Assembly (NCBI RefSeq): GCF_007997085.1
Contig: NZ_VORR01000026.1
Span: 1 to 58,021 of the forward strand
Length of the DNA: 58,021 bases
Direction of reading: 5' to 3'
From: Polaribacter sp. IC066
GTDB taxonomy: Bacteria > Bacteroidota > Bacteroidia > Flavobacteriales > Flavobacteriaceae
The notes under the pieces were generated by a model. That model did not search any database and was not told the DNA's origin. It saw only the letters and a list, made by a program, of their open reading frames with translations. This document shows, in pieces, positions 27,821-36,673 of this stretch; positions within the stretch are counted from its first letter, which is position 1; every line of letters begins with the position of its first letter. The position numbers and the translations under genes were made by a program.

Positions 27821-29237
27821 TTTTAGGCCTATTAATAGTTCTATTTCTATTGTTTTTCTTTGGTTTACTCTCTGAATTACCCGCAGCTTTTGGTGTATTT
27901 GGTTTTGCTTCTGATTTCGGATTTGTCGTTCCTTTTGGCTTTGGGGTTACCCTTGCTTTTTGATTTGGATTCGGCTTCGGCTTCGGCTTTTGGTTTGGAT
28001 TAACTTTTTGATTCGGGTTTGGCTTTGGTCTTCTCTTTGGCTGCTGCTTTTGAGGAGCCTCTGTTGTTTGACTTGCGCCTACCGCAACCGGCTTTTTCTT
28101 TTTATTTCTATTATTTCTTCTTTTACTATTCTTTGGTGCATCAAAACGTGTTAAGCTATCTTGCCCAACTGCATCCTCGAAACTTACCGTTTCTGGTATT
28201 TCTATTTCAGATTCATATTCTTCTAAAGAAATAGATTTCTCGTTATTTTTATTCAATTCAATAATTTCTTGAACCTGCTCTAACGTTAACCTAAACCACT
28301 TAAAACGCTCTGTTTTATAGGTGTACCAAAGGTGTCTTTTAAAAATATCCATCTTTATAAAAACAGCCTCTCCTTTTTCTGTGTTTAAGACTAAATCTTG
28401 TTTCGGAAAAGATTTAAGTGCATCTAAATAGGAGTCTAACTCATAGTTTAAACAGCATTTTAACTTACCACATTGCCCAGCTAATTTTAGTGGGTTTAGT
28501 GATAATTGCTGATAACGTGCCGCAGAAGTACTTACTTTTCTGAAATCCGTTAACCAAGTAGAGCAACATAATTCTCTACCACAAGAACCAATACCTCCTA
28601 ATCTTGCCGCCTCTTGCCTTGCACCAACCTGTTTCATTTCTACTCGAATAGAAAAAGCACCTGCTAAATCTCTAATTAACTGTCTAAAATCTACCCGTGC
28701 ATCTGCCGTATAATAAAAAGTAGCTTTATTACCGTCTCCTTGATATTCTACATCAGAAAGTTTCATTTGCAAACCTAAACGCCCAAGAATTTCTCTACCT
28801 TTTTTTTGTGTTTCTGCTTCTTTAGCTCTTGCCGCTTGCCAAATATCAATATCTCTTTGACTTGCTTTTCTGTATATTTTCTTTACTTCTTCATGATCTT
28901 CAGTAATTTTGTGCTTTTTCATTTGCACCTTCACCAATTCTCCTGCTAAAGAAACGGTGCCAATATCATGCCCTGGCGAACCTTCTACCGCAATAATATC
29001 GCCCATAATAATGGGTAAATTGTCTACATTTTTAAAAAAATGTTTCCGTCCATTTTTAAAACGCACTTCAAAAATATTGAAACGCTCTTGCCCACTTGGT
29101 AATGTCATATTAGAAAGCCAATCAAAAACCGCTAGTTTTTCACTACCACTTCCACAACTTCCTGATCCACAATTACCGTTACTTTTACAACCTTTTGGTA
29201 CGCCATTTTCTGTTGTACCACAACTTCCACATGCCAT
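27795..29237 (-). CDS. ricT: PSP1-domain protein RicT, with a repetitive basic tail
   Basis: RicT-like proteins carry the PSP1 domain and in Bacillus form an Fe-S complex affecting RNase Y and mRNA processing. This 480-aa protein begins with a cysteine/glycine-rich segment (MACGSCGTTENG and a CGSGSCGSGS stretch), then the PSP1 core with the conserved cysteine pairs GSCGRELCCSTWL and GQCGKLKCCLNYE. The last 85 or so residues are low-complexity, rich in P, N, K and Q (for example PNPNQKPKPKPNPNQK), encoded by tandem short repeats that may vary in number. It is first in the ricT-gldH-PBP1A operon. Confidence 0.85.
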   Translation of the reverse strand: MACGSCGTTENGVPKGCKSNGNCGSGSCGSGSEKLAVFDWLSNMTLPSGQERFNIFEVRFKNGRKHFFKNVDNLPIIMGDIIAVEGSPGHDIGTVSLAGELVKVQMKKHKITEDHEEVKKIYRKASQRDIDIWQAARAKEAETQKKGREILGRLGLQMKLSDVEYQGDGNKATFYYTADARVDFRQLIRDLAGAFSIRVEMKQVGARQEAARLGGIGSCGRELCCSTWLTDFRKVSTSAARYQQLSLNPLKLAGQCGKLKCCLNYELDSYLDALKSFPKQDLVLNTEKGEAVFIKMDIFKRHLWYTYKTERFKWFRLTLEQVQEIIELNKNNEKSISLEEYESEIEIPETVSFEDAVGQDSLTRFDAPKNSKRRNNRNKKKKPVAVGASQTTEAPQKQQPKRRPKPNPNQKVNPNQKPKPKPNPNQKARVTPKPKGTTNPKSEAKPNTPKAAGNSESKPKKNNRNRTINRPKNGENPQEK

Positions 29238-29711
29238 ATGCGTATATATTTTTGTCAGTTTTTAATTCTTCGTAGTTTGTTTTAAGTATAAACAATGCAA
29301 AAACAACTTTTAAAAATTTAAAAACGTCTGATTTATAATTTGATTATCAGATTGATATAAAAACACCATCTAATTTTCCTTAATCCGTAAATATACGTAT
29401 TCTCAAAGAATGACAAAATAGGTTGACGAAAGTTATCTGAACTACTTTTGTACCTAATTACAGAACAAATATAGTTTTAATGTTTGATTGACTTTTGTTC
29501 TCTTTAGAATTTGCAGGGGTTGGATTAGAATTCGTGTAAAATTTGTGTTTTTTAACAAATTATTGCTTAAACTTCAAATATTTACTTATTTATTTTTAAA
29601 AAAATATTGCTTTTCCTTCAATTAAAAAAAGCTAACTTAAAAAATCAAAAACAATATTATTTTGTAAAAACTGCAACAAAAAGCAATAAAACGTAAAATA
29701 TTACTAATTTT
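29238..29711. other. Long AT-rich intergenic region upstream of the cysteine-protein operon
   Basis: No gene of convincing length was found between ricT and the structured element. A promoter-like pair on the plus strand, TTG at 29423-29425 and TACTTTTG at 29443-29450 (17-nt spacer, -7 box matching TAnnTTTG), could start a long leader transcript that includes the structured element. The divergent ricT promoter must also lie here. Confidence 0.35.
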
Positions 29712-29940
29712 AACTGTGTCTTTACGCAGTTTTTGTAAAAAGGTAGTTTTTTCTTTGCTAGTTCCCTTTTTTTTATGTGTATTTAACTGTTTATATAAAA
29801 GTTCTGATCAAACCTTTACAGAAACTTGCTAGCAAAAAGAAGAATGTTTATAACAAATTGCGCACATTCTTTTTTACATTTTTTTAGACCTTAACCAAGA
29901 AGATATTCTTGGATGTTTTTTTGAACGTGTATTATACGTT
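29712..29940 (+). repeat. Structured non-coding element, copy A
   Basis: This stretch aligns over its whole length with 33880-34099. Hairpins in order: ACTGTGT/ACGCAGT (29713-29730); AAGAATGT/ACATTCTT (29840-29847 and 29864-29871) followed by T6; CCAAGAA-GATA-TTCTTGG (29895-29912) followed by ATGTTTTTTT; AACGTGT-ATT-ATACGTT (29924-29940). The third looks like an intrinsic terminator, so the element may attenuate the gene at 29977, whose ATG is 37 nt further on. A conserved box ACTTGCTAGCAA lies at about 29824-29835. It may be a cis-regulatory leader, a small RNA or a mobile non-coding repeat. Confidence 0.6.
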
Positions 29941-29976
29941 TTTTAACTTAAATGAATAATTTTAAAAATATTTATA

Positions 29977-30231
29977 ATGAAAAAAATTTTTCTTTTAATT
30001 GCAGTGGTAAGTCTTACTCTAATGAGTTTTTCTGAAAGTAATAGTAATAGTGTTTATACAAATGAATCTAGTATCATTGAAATTCAAATAATTGATGATA
30101 TTCCATTTACGGGAGAAGTAAATTGTAAATGGAGAACTTGTCTGGTCTATGGCGATGGGAGCAAGACTTGTGGGGAATGGACCCGTGGCAAATGCAACAA
30201 AGATGACAAGGGTGTTTTAACAAAAATTTAA
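29977..30231 (+). CDS. Small secreted cysteine-containing protein, 84 aa
   Basis: An 84-aa protein of unknown function. Residues 1-18 (MKKIFLLIAVVSLTLMSF) form a signal peptide, followed by a serine/asparagine-rich stretch and a compact C-terminal part with four cysteines, CKWRTC (CX4C) and TCGEWTRGKC (CX7C), enough for two disulfides. The two halves share a W-R-T/W-T-R pattern, suggesting internal duplication. It is preceded by the structured element and followed by a strong terminator hairpin, so most transcripts probably end after this gene. It could be a secreted signal, toxin or envelope peptide; nothing in the sequence decides which. Confidence 0.7.
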   Translation: MKKIFLLIAVVSLTLMSFSESNSNSVYTNESSIIEIQIIDDIPFTGEVNCKWRTCLVYGDGSKTCGEWTRGKCNKDDKGVLTKI

Positions 30232-30260
30232 TCATCTTAAAAAAACTAAAATTTAATTAT

Positions 30261-30298
30261 AATCAGCTCCAAAAATAAATAATCTGGAGCTGATTTTT
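30261..30298 (+). terminator. Intrinsic terminator after the small cysteine-protein gene
   Basis: AATCAGCTCCA (30261-30271) and TGGAGCTGATT (30285-30295) form a perfect 11-bp stem with a 13-nt loop, running into a T5 tract. The next gene starts only 13 nt beyond, so downstream expression would depend on readthrough. Confidence 0.75.
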
Positions 30299-30310
30299 GA
30301 AATTAAAACA

Positions 30311-31084
30311 ATGAGACATTTTATATCAATACTATTTTTCTTCTATTGTTTAAATATTTTTACACAAAAGAATAATTATTATGGTAAAATCACATATGAA
30401 CAAGTTACTAATTTCGGTTTTGAATTTACAGAAAAATACGAATTAGTTTTTACCAGAAACTGGTCTTACAGCGAAGAAATAAATATTCAAGAAAAAGAGA
30501 ACTATCAAACCACTTCTAATGATGATAATGGTATCTCAACTATAAATGTTGTTGGAAGAAAAAATAAAACACCAAAATATTTTTACAATACAAAAAGTGA
30601 GTTTTATTTTAGAGATAATTTTTCTGACCAAATCTTTACTGTTCATGAGAAGCCAGACTTCCCTGAATGGAAACTGATAAATAAAACAAAAAAAATTGGT
30701 AATTTTGAATGTAAAAAAGCAACTGTTAATTTTAGAGGTAGAACATATTTTGCTTGGTATGCGCCTAATATACCTATACCTTTTGGGCCTTGGAAAGCGA
30801 GAAACTTACCGGGAATTATATTAGAATTTTATGAAGAAAATTATGTTTTTCATATAACTACTAAAAAAATAATCATTAATAACAAACTACCATTAAGAGT
30901 AATACTACCTACCAAAGAAATAGAAAACGCTATAAATATTGAGAGTTATTTAATGAAGAAAGAAAAAATAAAAGATCTTTTTTTTAAAAAATTATCTAGC
31001 AAACAGCCTAAAGGATCAAAACCTATTAAAAGAGATAAAAACTGCGAAGATTGTAATAATTCAATTCTTGAAATATTTGATTAA
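30311..31084 (+). CDS. GLPGLI-family secreted protein
   Basis: A 257-aa exported protein with a signal peptide (MRHFISILFFFYCLNIFTQ). It carries the motif that names the family: GPWKARNLPGIILEF at about residues 157-171, preceded by the typical KKIGNFECKKATVNFRGRTYFAWYAP. The family is confined to Bacteroidota and its function is unknown. It often occurs next to TonB-receptor-like proteins, as here with the gene at 31162. A late CEDCNN cluster near the C-terminus could form a disulfide or bind metal. Confidence 0.85.
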   Translation: MRHFISILFFFYCLNIFTQKNNYYGKITYEQVTNFGFEFTEKYELVFTRNWSYSEEINIQEKENYQTTSNDDNGISTINVVGRKNKTPKYFYNTKSEFYFRDNFSDQIFTVHEKPDFPEWKLINKTKKIGNFECKKATVNFRGRTYFAWYAPNIPIPFGPWKARNLPGIILEFYEENYVFHITTKKIIINNKLPLRVILPTKEIENAINIESYLMKKEKIKDLFFKKLSSKQPKGSKPIKRDKNCEDCNNSILEIFD

Positions 31085-31161
31085 AACTAAACTTACTAAA
31101 AAGAATAGATCAATTATAAGATTATTTTATAAAAATAAATAAGTTAAGAACTAATCTCTGA

Positions 31162-33822
31162 ATGAAAAGAAAAATTGCTACATCCTCAATTTTTATAATT
31201 GTTTTTTTTATCAAAGTGAATTGCTTTTCGCAAACAAAAATTACTGGCTTTGTAAAAGATGGAAAAAACTCTCTTTTTTCTGCAAGTATTGTATTAAAAG
31301 ATAGCGTAAATATTATAGATTACACCTATTCCCAAGAAAATGGAACTTACGAACTTTCCGCCCAAAAAAAGGGGGGATTCAACCTTACTTTTTCTTCTTT
31401 AGGGTACAAGTCTAAAACTATTTTTTTTGAGATTAATAAGCAAACAACAATAATTATAAATGCAATTTTAGAAGAGCAACCTTTTGAATTAAATGAGGTT
31501 ATTATTGCAGCTGACAAAGCTATTAAAGTAAAAAAAGACACCATAACTTTTAAAACTAAGTTTTTTGTAAATGGTACAGAACAAACTGTAGAAGACTTAC
31601 TAAAAAAAATACCGGGTTTAAATATCGATAGCAAAGGCACTATAAAAGTTGGCAATCAAGAAATAGAAAAATTAATGATTGATGGGGATGATTTATTTGA
31701 AAAAGGCTATAAAATACTTTCTAAAAATATGCCTGCTTACCCAATTGAAGAAGTAGAAGTTTTAAAAAGATATTCTAACAACCGTTTATTAAAAGGCGTT
31801 GAAGAAAGTGATAAAGTTGCTTTAAATTTAAAAATGAAAGATGATGCCAAACGGATTTGGTTTGGCAATACCACAATTGGTTTGGGGAATGACAGCTTTT
31901 ATGAACTAAAAGGGAACTTAATGAATTTTGGTAAAAAAAATAAATATTATTTTTTAACCAACCTTAACAATATTGGTATTGATGCTACAGGCGATATTGA
32001 AAATCTAATAAGACCTTTTAGAGGAAATGAGCCTGGTAGTATTGGTGATGATATGCAAGTTGGGAATTTGTTGGATTTATCTGCTGGAAATTTAAACTTT
32101 AAAAGAAGCAGAACTAATTTTAACAATGCAGAATTACTCTCTTTAAATGCCATTTTTAATCCTACGAAAAAAATAAAAATAAAAACACTCGGCTTTTTTA
32201 ATTGGGATGAAACTGATTTTTTTAGAAATAGTATCGAAAACTTCGACACAAACAACATCAACTTTACCAATACAGAAGATTTTACGTTGCGTAATAAAAA
32301 GAGAATAGGTTTTGGAAAACTTGATTTTACCTACAATATTTCTAACACAAAAATGTTAGAAAGTGTTACAAAATACAATGATGGCTTTTCTGATGCAAAT
32401 TCTGATTTAAATTTTAATGGCAATGCAACTCTACAAACTCTTCAAAACAATAATCAACTTTTTGACCAAAAAATAAATTATACTAATAAATTTAAAGACA
32501 CGAAAGTTTTTCTTTTAACTGGAAGGTTTATTAATGAAGAAACGCCTCAAAATTATACTATAAATCAGTTTTTTTATGAGGATTTATTTCCAAATGCTAC
32601 AAACGCAAATAATGTAACCCAACAAAGCACCAATAAAATGACTTTTGGTGGTGTAAATGCACATTTATTAGATAGAAAAGAAAACGGCAATTTATTAGAA
32701 ATACAACTAGGAAACGAATTTAGAAAAGATCATTTAAAAACCGTTTTTAATTTGTTAGAAGATGAAAATAGTATTGAAAGCCCAGCTGATTATCAAAATG
32801 AAACAACCTATTCAACAAATAACAGTTATCTAAAAACAAAATACCGATACAAAATAAAAGATTTTGCCCTTGTTGGTCAATTAGATTTTCATCAATTATA
32901 CAATCGTTTGGAAACTGAACTTGAAGTAAAAGATGAAACTCCATTTTTTATAAACCCAAGTTTTGGTTTAGATTGGAAAATAAATGGTAAAAATAAGATT
33001 ATGTCTTCCTATTCCTATAATTATAGAAATGCTGGCATTTTAGATGTTTATGATGATTTTGTGTTAACTGGTTTTCGATCATTTAATAAAGGAACAGGGA
33101 ATTTTAATCAGTTGAATTCCTCGAATTTTATTTTTAATTATCAGTTAGGCAATTGGAGCGAACGCTTTTTTGCCAATACCTTTTTTATCTATAATAAGAA
33201 TTATGATTTCTTTTCTACCAATGCTATTATTCAACAAAATTACGCTCAAAACGAAAAAATCTTAATAGAAGATCGTGCCTTTTTAAGCATCAATACTAAT
33301 ATTAATTATTATTTTAACTTTATATCATCAAACCTAAAATTAGATTTGAGTTATTCTAAAAATAATTTCAAAAACATCATCAATAACTCTAATTTAAGAG
33401 AAATTACATCAGAAAGTTACAATTATGGAGTTGAAATGCGTTCTGGTTTTGCGGGGGTATTTAATTATCACTTTGGTACAAAATGGAATACAAACTCAAT
33501 ACAAACAACCATCAAAAATTCATTTACGGATAACACTTCTTTTTTAGATCTATCCTTTCTTTTTAGTGACAAGTTTGATATTAACCTGCAATCTGAACGT
33601 TACTTTTTTGGCAATTTAGAAAATGACAACACTTATTATTTTTTAGATGCTGAAGCAACTTATAAGTTATTAAAAGACAAATTAACGGTACGTATTTCTG
33701 GCAAAAACCTTTTCAATACTCAAAAATTTAGAAACTTTTCTATTAGCGATTTTGGTTCATCTACCACAGAAATTAGATTACTATCAAGATATATTTTACT
33801 TAAAATGGAGTATCGTTTTTAA
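31162..33822 (+). CDS. TonB-dependent-receptor-like outer-membrane protein with carboxypeptidase-regulatory domain
   Basis: An 886-aa outer-membrane protein with a signal peptide (MKRKIATSSIFIIVFFIKVNCFSQ), a carboxypeptidase-regulatory-like domain (TKITGFVKDGKNSLFSASI to about residue 110), a plug-like region with ELNEVIIAADKA and TVEDLLKKIPGLNIDSKG (about 115-220), and a long beta-barrel ending in YRF. The plug departs from classic TonB receptors and resembles the barrel proteins that pair with GLPGLI proteins. It may transport or dock a peptide. It is 77 bp after the GLPGLI gene and probably co-transcribed, and the second structured element starts 57 bp after its stop. Confidence 0.82.
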   Translation: MKRKIATSSIFIIVFFIKVNCFSQTKITGFVKDGKNSLFSASIVLKDSVNIIDYTYSQENGTYELSAQKKGGFNLTFSSLGYKSKTIFFEINKQTTIIINAILEEQPFELNEVIIAADKAIKVKKDTITFKTKFFVNGTEQTVEDLLKKIPGLNIDSKGTIKVGNQEIEKLMIDGDDLFEKGYKILSKNMPAYPIEEVEVLKRYSNNRLLKGVEESDKVALNLKMKDDAKRIWFGNTTIGLGNDSFYELKGNLMNFGKKNKYYFLTNLNNIGIDATGDIENLIRPFRGNEPGSIGDDMQVGNLLDLSAGNLNFKRSRTNFNNAELLSLNAIFNPTKKIKIKTLGFFNWDETDFFRNSIENFDTNNINFTNTEDFTLRNKKRIGFGKLDFTYNISNTKMLESVTKYNDGFSDANSDLNFNGNATLQTLQNNNQLFDQKINYTNKFKDTKVFLLTGRFINEETPQNYTINQFFYEDLFPNATNANNVTQQSTNKMTFGGVNAHLLDRKENGNLLEIQLGNEFRKDHLKTVFNLLEDENSIESPADYQNETTYSTNNSYLKTKYRYKIKDFALVGQLDFHQLYNRLETELEVKDETPFFINPSFGLDWKINGKNKIMSSYSYNYRNAGILDVYDDFVLTGFRSFNKGTGNFNQLNSSNFIFNYQLGNWSERFFANTFFIYNKNYDFFSTNAIIQQNYAQNEKILIEDRAFLSINTNINYYFNFISSNLKLDLSYSKNNFKNIINNSNLREITSESYNYGVEMRSGFAGVFNYHFGTKWNTNSIQTTIKNSFTDNTSFLDLSFLFSDKFDINLQSERYFFGNLENDNTYYFLDAEATYKLLKDKLTVRISGKNLFNTQKFRNFSISDFGSSTTEIRLLSRYILLKMEYRF

Positions 33823-33879
33823 TTTATCTTATCTCATTTCCTAAAAAACTAGCTAAAAATTAAAATATCAATAAATTTA

Positions 33880-34099
33880 CCTGTGTCTTCACCCAGTTTT
33901 TTGTAAAAAAGCAAGTTTTTGTTTGTTTGTTTCCATTTTTTTTCAAAATTTATAAGTTTTTAATAATGACTTGATCCCCCATTCCTAAAAACTTGCTGGC
34001 AATTAAAAAAAAGTGTTTATAATTAGCGCACATTCTTTTTTACCGAACTTTACCAAGAAGATTTTCTTGGATGTTTTTTTGAACGTAATTGTTATGTTC
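33880..34099 (+). repeat. Structured non-coding element, copy B
   Basis: Direct repeat of 29712-29940. It keeps CTGTGT/ACCCAG (33881-33896), AAAAGTGT/ACATTCTT (34009-34016 and 34030-34037), CCAAGAA-GATT-TTCTTGG (34053-34070) followed by ATGTTTTTTT, and GAACGTAA-TTG-TTATGTTC (34081-34099). In the last stem a T-A pair of copy A is A-T here, a compensatory change. A long-range pairing GCAAGTTTTT (33911-33920) with AAAAACTTGC (33987-33996) is perfect in this copy only. It ends 77 nt before the gene at 34176. Confidence 0.6.
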
Positions 34100-34139
34100 T
34101 TTACAATAAATTTAAAATAAATTTTGAAATAATTAAAAA

Positions 34140-34159
34140 CCATTGGTTTAAACCAATGG
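34140..34159. promoter_or_regulatory. Perfect 20-bp palindrome before the barrel gene
   Basis: CCATTGGTTTAAACCAATGG is fully palindromic and lies 17 bp upstream of the ATG at 34176. It may be an operator or a REP-type hairpin covering the ribosome binding region. Similar CCATTGG hairpins occur as dispersed repeats in this family of bacteria, so a specific regulatory role is not certain. Confidence 0.45.
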
Positions 34160-34175
34160 GTTAAAATATTATAAT

Positions 34176-34853
34176 ATGAGAAACATTATTACCATATTAA
34201 CTTTGATAATATCACTTCAATCTTTTGCACAAAATTCTTATGATATTGAAAATAGAAAAGGAAAATTATTTTTTAATGCTGGTGTAGAATATAGAATTAC
34301 ACCAATATATCAAAATGGTGCTGAACTTGATATTATTAATACTAGAGGTGCTATTTCTGTTGATGCACAAAGTTCTGGTACAGCATTAAATTTTGGTTTA
34401 AACTATTTTATAACTAAAAACTTATCACTTGGATTTTCAAACTCATTTCGTTACGATATTATTACTCAAAGATCTACTGAAATATCAGGAGATTTTGGGT
34501 ATAGTCCAGCTAAAAACGATTTAATTTTTGGGTATCATTTTTATTTAGATTATCATTTTAAGGTATTTAAAGAAGCTGAACTTTTTGTAAGGTTAGGAAA
34601 ATCATTTTTAAACAGAGGTACAGAATTTGAAACAAAAACTAGGTTTTTTGATAATAGTGGAAACCCAACAATAACCGCTTTTAGTAAACAAGACACAGCT
34701 TATGAACCTTGGAATTTTGCTTTAGGTTATAAAAAAAATAAATTAAACCTAATTTTAGGTACATACACGTCATCTATTACAGAATATTTTGTAGATGGTT
34801 CTAGTTTTATAGTGCCTTATTTAAATTTAACTTACAATTTTGGTAAGTTATAA
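34176..34853 (+). CDS. Outer-membrane beta-barrel protein, 225 aa
   Basis: A predicted small outer-membrane barrel: signal peptide MRNIITILTLIISLQSFAQ, then alternating amphipathic strands such as GTALNFGLNYFITKNLSLGF and NKLNLILGTYTSSI, ending with VPYLNLTYNFGKL. Length fits an 8-stranded barrel. It is similar in style to OmpW/OmpX-like proteins, but no family motif is decisive. It is preceded by structured element copy B and the 20-bp palindrome and closed by a bidirectional terminator. Confidence 0.7.
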   Translation: MRNIITILTLIISLQSFAQNSYDIENRKGKLFFNAGVEYRITPIYQNGAELDIINTRGAISVDAQSSGTALNFGLNYFITKNLSLGFSNSFRYDIITQRSTEISGDFGYSPAKNDLIFGYHFYLDYHFKVFKEAELFVRLGKSFLNRGTEFETKTRFFDNSGNPTITAFSKQDTAYEPWNFALGYKKNKLNLILGTYTSSITEYFVDGSSFIVPYLNLTYNFGKL

Positions 34854-34909
34854 CTAGCAAAATTATGATATTAAAATAAGTTGCTTTCTTACAAAAAATT
34901 AAAATAAAG

Positions 34910-34943
34910 CTTAAAAAGACCTCAATTTCGAAGTCTTTTTAAG
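34910..34943. terminator. Bidirectional terminator between barrel gene and trhO
   Basis: CTTAAAAAGAC (34910-34920) and GTCTTTTTAAG (34933-34943) form a perfect 11-bp stem with a 12-nt loop. A and T runs on both sides let it serve both convergent genes. Confidence 0.8.
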
Positions 34944-34944
34944 T

Positions 34945-35985
34945 TTAATCAATACTATTTTTAAATGTCAAAACTTCACTCCTACCTTTTTTAAAAATCT
35001 TGTTACTGGCAAATTTCCCTTTTCTCAATTCTTTTTGAACTTCAAAAGATAATTGAATCATTTCTTGGCAATCTGTAGAGCAGGTATTTTCCATGCTTTC
35101 TGAACAGGCATCACATTGAATAAAGAGCAAGTGACATCCTTCATTGGCACAATTTGTATGTGTGTTGCAAGGTTGGCCACATTGGTGACAATTAGAAACT
35201 ACATCATCTGTAATTTTTTCTGCTCTTCTTTGATCAAAAACAAAATTCTTACCAATAAATTTATTTTCTAAACCTTCGTCATTTACTTGGCGTGTATATT
35301 CTATAATACCCCCTTCTAATTGAAAAACATTTTTAAATCCTTTGTGTTTGTAATACGCAGAAGCCTTTTCGCAACGAATTCCGCCCGTACAATACATCAA
35401 CAAATTTTTATTTTCTTTGTTGTCTTTTAAATCTTCTTCAATAATGTCTAAAGAATCTCTAAACGTGTCTACATCTGGCGTTAGCGCGCCATCAAAATAA
35501 CCAATTTCACTCTCATAATGGTTGCGCATATCTACACAAACCGTATTGGTATTTGCCAACATTTCGTTAAACTCTTTTGCATTTAAGTGCACTCCTTTAT
35601 TGGTAACATCAAACGTTTTATCATTTAAACCATCGGCGACAATCTTGTCTCTAACCTTTATTTTTAGTTTTAAAAATGATTTATTATTGTGTTCAATAGC
35701 TACATTTAAACGAATATCTTTTAGAAAAGAAATAGTGTCTATTTGATTTTTTAGCTTGTAAAAATTTTCTGATGGTACGGATAACTGTGCATTAATACCC
35801 TCGTAAGAAACATAAATACGTCCTAAAACATCTAAAGAATTCCATTCTAAAAATAACTTATCTCTTAAAATTTGTGGGTTTTTAATGTGATAATATCGAT
35901 AAAAAGAAATGGTAATTCTATCTTTACCCGCTTTATCAATTAACGCAGCGCGTTTTATGGCGCTTAACTTATTGTACAGTTGCAT
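34945..35985 (-). CDS. trhO: tRNA uridine(34) hydroxylase TrhO (rhodanese family)
   Basis: Oxygen-dependent enzyme that makes 5-hydroxyuridine at the wobble position of certain tRNAs. The 346-aa protein has the N-terminal UPF0176 domain (FLEWNSLDVLGRIYVSYEGI and NAQLSVP), a rhodanese domain with the active cysteine in LLMYCTGGIRCEKA, and a C-terminal cysteine-rich part (CHQCGQPCNTHTNCAN) probably binding zinc. Its length and domain order match TrhO/YceA. It is monocistronic and converges on the barrel gene. Confidence 0.92.
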   Translation of the reverse strand: MQLYNKLSAIKRAALIDKAGKDRITISFYRYYHIKNPQILRDKLFLEWNSLDVLGRIYVSYEGINAQLSVPSENFYKLKNQIDTISFLKDIRLNVAIEHNNKSFLKLKIKVRDKIVADGLNDKTFDVTNKGVHLNAKEFNEMLANTNTVCVDMRNHYESEIGYFDGALTPDVDTFRDSLDIIEEDLKDNKENKNLLMYCTGGIRCEKASAYYKHKGFKNVFQLEGGIIEYTRQVNDEGLENKFIGKNFVFDQRRAEKITDDVVSNCHQCGQPCNTHTNCANEGCHLLFIQCDACSESMENTCSTDCQEMIQLSFEVQKELRKGKFASNKIFKKGRSEVLTFKNSID

Positions 35986-36152
35986 GCTATACTTTTTTTA
36001 TGCTGAACTTTTTAAACTTATTTTAAGAATAAATATTTTCAGCTTTTGTTGATTTATAATTTCTAATAGGCCGTAAAATTACAATTTTTAACGTGATTTT
36101 TTAATTTTTAAAACAGGTTTCACATATTTTCACGGATAACTGCTTAATACTA

Positions 36153-36559
36153 GTCTTTGCGAAGTTTGCTTTTTTGCAAATTGAAGCAATCTATAAATTA
36201 AATAAGAGTTCTTTAAAAAAACAATTCTCCATTATCTTGTCATTTCGACCTTTTGGGAGAAATCCCATAATACTAATGTATAAAAGACTACAAAACTTTA
36301 TGTAATTTCTCCCTTTAATCGAAAAGACAAAATTGCGAGTTCTTATTTAAACACAAATTTTTATCATGATGTAATCTTGAAAATGCTAAAAGCTAGCAAA
36401 TAAGTTTAGCCCAGATCGAAACGACATCCTTTTTTATTTCTCATAAAAAAGATATAGTGGAAAGCTGGAAACCTGTATACCGGCCAGGCAGGTAGCAACA
36501 AATAAAAATAATTGGTAGCAATTTACAGATTGCTTCAGTCATACTTCTTATACAAAGAC
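36153..36559. repeat. Nested inverted-repeat island (MITE/REP-like)
   Basis: The outer arms are GTCTTTGCGAAG (36153-36164) with GAAGCAATCT (36183-36192) on the left and, inverted, AGATTGCTTC (36527-36536) with CAAAGAC (36553-36559) on the right. Inside is a second hairpin: TTGTCATTTCGACC and GGGAGAAAT from 36237, pairing imperfectly with ATTTCTCCC and TCGAAAAGACAA ending at 36330. A degenerate CCGG-centred hairpin follows at about 36471-36493. No coding frame is seen between 35986 and 36673. Hairpins with GTCATTTCGA arms are common dispersed repeats in Flavobacteriia. Confidence 0.55.
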
Positions 36560-36673
36560 GAGGATTTAAAAAAGTTAAATTTTAAACAATCCAAATTATA
36601 TTGGTAAATATTTATTAAAATAATGGTCATATTTTAATTTGTTCTCATCTTTGCAATACAAAATAAAAAAGTA

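Noticed and set aside
27960..28234. Arginine/leucine-rich plus-strand frames opposite ricT
   Set aside because: They are the antisense image of the low-complexity P/N/K repeat tail of RicT.
28900..29265. Plus-strand 118-codon open frame at the start of ricT
   Set aside because: It is antisense to the conserved RicT N-terminus.
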